Assembly: GCA_946630645.1 (NCBI GenBank)
Contig: CAMOZD010000099.1
Coordinates: 1 to 5,467 of the forward strand
Source of the DNA: an uncultured Lachnospiraceae bacterium
Lineage (GTDB): Bacteria; Bacillota; Clostridia; Lachnospirales; Lachnospiraceae
Reading direction: 5' to 3'
DNA: 5,467 nucleotides
The position numbers and the translations under genes are program-made. The notes under the pieces are model-generated. The model saw only the letters and a list, made by a program, of their open reading frames with translations, did no database searches and was not told the DNA's origin. Positions 4,941 through 5,467 of this stretch are shown in pieces (positions within the stretch are counted from its first letter, which is position 1; each line of letters starts with the position of its first letter).

Positions 4941-5467
4941 TTTTCTCCACTTCTTTAAGGATGTTGGTCCGGTAATCGGCAAATAATTTTTTCGTATCCT
5001 TATAAGGGGTCAGGTCCAAGCGGTCTGTGACCTCCGGATTCACCGTTTTACTGTCAAATTCTTCATCAATCCTCCGGGCTGCCCTCTGGGCAAAAACCAG
5101 ACTCTCCAGAAGGGAATTGCTGGCTAACCGGTTGGCTCCGTGGACACCGTTGCAGCTGGTCTCACCCACGGCATAAAGCTGGGGCATGGAGGTCCTGCTG
5201 TCACTGTTGACATCCACTCCGCCCATGAAATAATGCTGGGCCGGAACAACGGGAATCGGCTCTTTTGTCACGTCATATCCTGCCTTGAGACAGGTCTCAT
5301 AAATATTGCGGAAATGATGGAGAATAATCTCTTTTGGAATATTTTCCATGGAAAGCCATACATGTTTCTGGCCGGTTTTCTCCATCTCCTCAAAAATAGC
5401 TTTGCTCACCACATCCCTGGGCTGCAGTTCATCGACAAAGCGCTCTCCATCCTTATTGAGCAGGATA
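4933..5467 (-). CDS. nadB: L-aspartate oxidase, C-terminal fragment
   Basis: The last 177 residues of NadB are visible; the start lies beyond the right edge. NadB is a cytoplasmic FAD enzyme that oxidises L-aspartate to iminoaspartate, which NadA condenses with dihydroxyacetone phosphate to give quinolinate. Numbering from the first full codon, the signatures are LLNKDGERF (2-10), PRDVVSKAI (16-24), PAQHYFMGGV (75-84) and GETSCNGVHGANRLASNSLLESLVF (101-125, the FAD-binding end of the fold). The arginine in PRD, the histidine in HYFMGG and the arginine in GANRLAS match the residues known to bind substrate in the E. coli enzyme. Only 64 residues follow that last arginine, against roughly 150 in E. 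coli, so most of the C-terminal helical domain is absent. The stop codon lies inside the first unit of the repeat array. The gene leads nadC, and nadA is expected upstream. Confidence 0.96.
   Translation of the reverse strand, partial: ILLNKDGERFVDELQPRDVVSKAIFEEMEKTGQKHVWLSMENIPKEIILHHFRNIYETCLKAGYDVTKEPIPVVPAQHYFMGGVDVNSDSRTSMPQLYAVGETSCNGVHGANRLASNSLLESLVFAQRAARRIDEEFDSKTVNPEVTDRLDLTPYKDTKKLFADYRTNILKEVEKIK

Overview
The window looks like a stretch of a Clostridia chromosome, most likely Lachnospiraceae. This is inferred from gene content, the Gram-positive style strong Shine-Dalgarno sequences, moderate GC with AT-rich gaps, and a NiaR-type regulator inside a de novo NAD operon. Every gene I can support lies on the minus strand, so transcription runs from the right edge to the left edge.

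Right half (5467 to 2169): the distal part of a de novo NAD biosynthesis operon. The 3' part of nadB (L-aspartate oxidase) is cut by the window edge. It is followed by nadC (quinolinate phosphoribosyltransferase) and niaR (nicotinate-responsive HTH plus 3H-domain repressor, TTG start). After a 120-base gap holding a hairpin comes a COG1237-type metallo-beta-lactamase-fold hydrolase of unknown substrate. NadB and NadA (expected upstream, not visible) make quinolinate, NadC converts it to nicotinate mononucleotide, and NiaR would shut the pathway down when niacin is available. The gaps between these genes are unusual. The nadB-nadC gap is filled by a 21-22 bp tandem array whose units each carry a small dyad, and the nadC-niaR gap carries a 35-bp tandem duplication.

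Middle (2168 to 1849): a 320-base gap with no convincing gene. It holds several small hairpins, an AT-rich perfect inverted repeat, a terminator- or attenuator-like structure with a run of seven T on the minus strand, and a strong ribosome binding site that matches no real reading frame.

Left half (1848 to 1): a tightly packed three-gene membrane-lipid cluster. It consists of a PAP2-family (Aur1-like) membrane phosphatase or transferase, a flippase-like protein (LPG synthase transmembrane family without the aminoacyltransferase domain), and the start of a likely CDP-alcohol phosphatidyltransferase (PssA-like) whose stop-start junction is ATGA. Together they suggest phospholipid head-group synthesis, remodelling and transfer across the membrane.

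I did not find a wholly new system. The most unusual signals are the phased 21-bp repeat array with its 32-bp flanking duplication, and the odd leader of the lipid cluster.
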